Below, one piece after another: positions 63,640-64,000 of a stretch of 64,000 nucleotides of DNA (the first letter of the stretch is position 1; every line of letters begins with the position of its first letter). The notes under the pieces are model-generated. The model was given only the letters and a program-made list of their open reading frames with translations, did not search any database and had not been told where the DNA came from. Source of the stretch: Yponomeuta sedellus (taxonomy: Eukaryota; Arthropoda; Insecta; Lepidoptera; Yponomeutidae); assembly GCA_934045075.1 (NCBI GenBank), contig OW203724.1, forward strand, positions 23,713,721 to 23,777,720, read 5' to 3'. The position numbers and the translations under genes were made by a program.

Positions 63640-63765
63640 CTGGTACGGATAGCCAGAGGTTGCGGGTTCAAATCCCGGCATGGGTGAAATTTTTAGCCTC
63701 TAAATAGGTTTTTAAATTTGTTCCTTAGCACGGGTTAGTGCATTAAAAATAAAAATAGTGTAAAT
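63640..63765 (+). repeat. SINE-A 3' part
   Basis: GATATCTGGTACGGATAGCC, GGGTTCAAATCCCGGCATGGG, GCCTCTAAATAGG and CTTAGCACGGGTTAGTGCA. The A-box half of the core is missing. Confidence 0.75.
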
Positions 63766-63867
63766 AAGTTTTTCATAAACATATAATAAGAATATAAAAT
63801 GTCTGTTTAGTGATAAATTCAGTCCTAGCAAGCTCATTTAACAATGATAATTACTTATTATCCATGC

Positions 63868-63955
63868 TGGCCCCCGTGATGGAGTACAGCCTTTCCTTCC
63901 TGCGATGCGGGAAGAGACCCGTGCCCCAGCAGTGGAGACATTCAAGGGTTTTACT
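63868..63955 (+). repeat. 5S-headed SINE, 3' fragment
   Basis: GGCCCCCGTGATGGAGTAC, CTTCCTGCGATGCGGGAAG and CCGTGCCCCAGCAGTGG. Confidence 0.7.
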
Positions 63956-64000
63956 TACTTAGTAATATTATTTAAATATGTGTACTTTATATCGTCTTTG

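Overview
Organism: the window looks like insect nuclear DNA, most likely from a moth or butterfly. It is AT-rich and holds few coding exons among very many nested transposable elements. The exons have GT-AG introns. The repeats are of types that are common in Lepidoptera: RTE-like LINE 3' ends, several tRNA-headed SINEs, Helitrons with TC...CTAG ends, and piggyBac, Harbinger, mariner, hAT and Transib derivatives. No species can be named from the sequence. There are no bacterial operons, CRISPR arrays or intact rRNA or tRNA genes. Host genes: two tandem plus-strand genes for fatty acyl-CoA reductase (FAR; reduces fatty acyl-CoA to fatty alcohol). Only the last two exons of the first are inside the window (354-480, 1315-1540). 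The second is complete: ten exons from 9043 to 23663 join without a frame break into about 449 residues. It has an NADPH motif, a YxxxK active site and the C-terminal FAR_C region. The last intron lies at the same position and phase in both genes, so they arose by tandem duplication. A broken third copy of the terminal exon lies at 1604-1662, where a hAT-like element begins. Layout: 1-1.7 kb, end of FAR gene 1 with SINE and LINE insertions. 1.7-9 kb, nested repeats and a 0.6 kb perfect AAAT array. 9-23.7 kb, FAR gene 2, whose introns are packed with SINEs, MITEs, a piggyBac deletion derivative, a solo-LTR-like element with 94-bp inverted ends and tandem Helitrons. 23.7-38 kb, intergenic DNA with many copies of a SINE whose head resembles 5S rRNA. 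38-40 kb, a LINE reverse-transcriptase tail and a split Helitron. 43-44.2 kb, a Harbinger derivative. 46.7-51.3 kb, a GC-rich island and a decayed Transib (RAG1-related) transposon. 52.3-54.4 kb, a mariner broken by a SINE. 56.7-57.7 kb, a tandem and palindromic array of a 308-bp unit with a tRNA-like core. 57.7-64 kb, mostly unrecognised sequence with dispersed repeats. How the parts fit: the FAR genes are the only credible host genes seen. Everything else is mobile DNA, and several insertions lie within a few tens of bases of FAR exon boundaries, where they could affect splicing. Coordinates of repeat ends are estimates by eye unless a target-site duplication is quoted.
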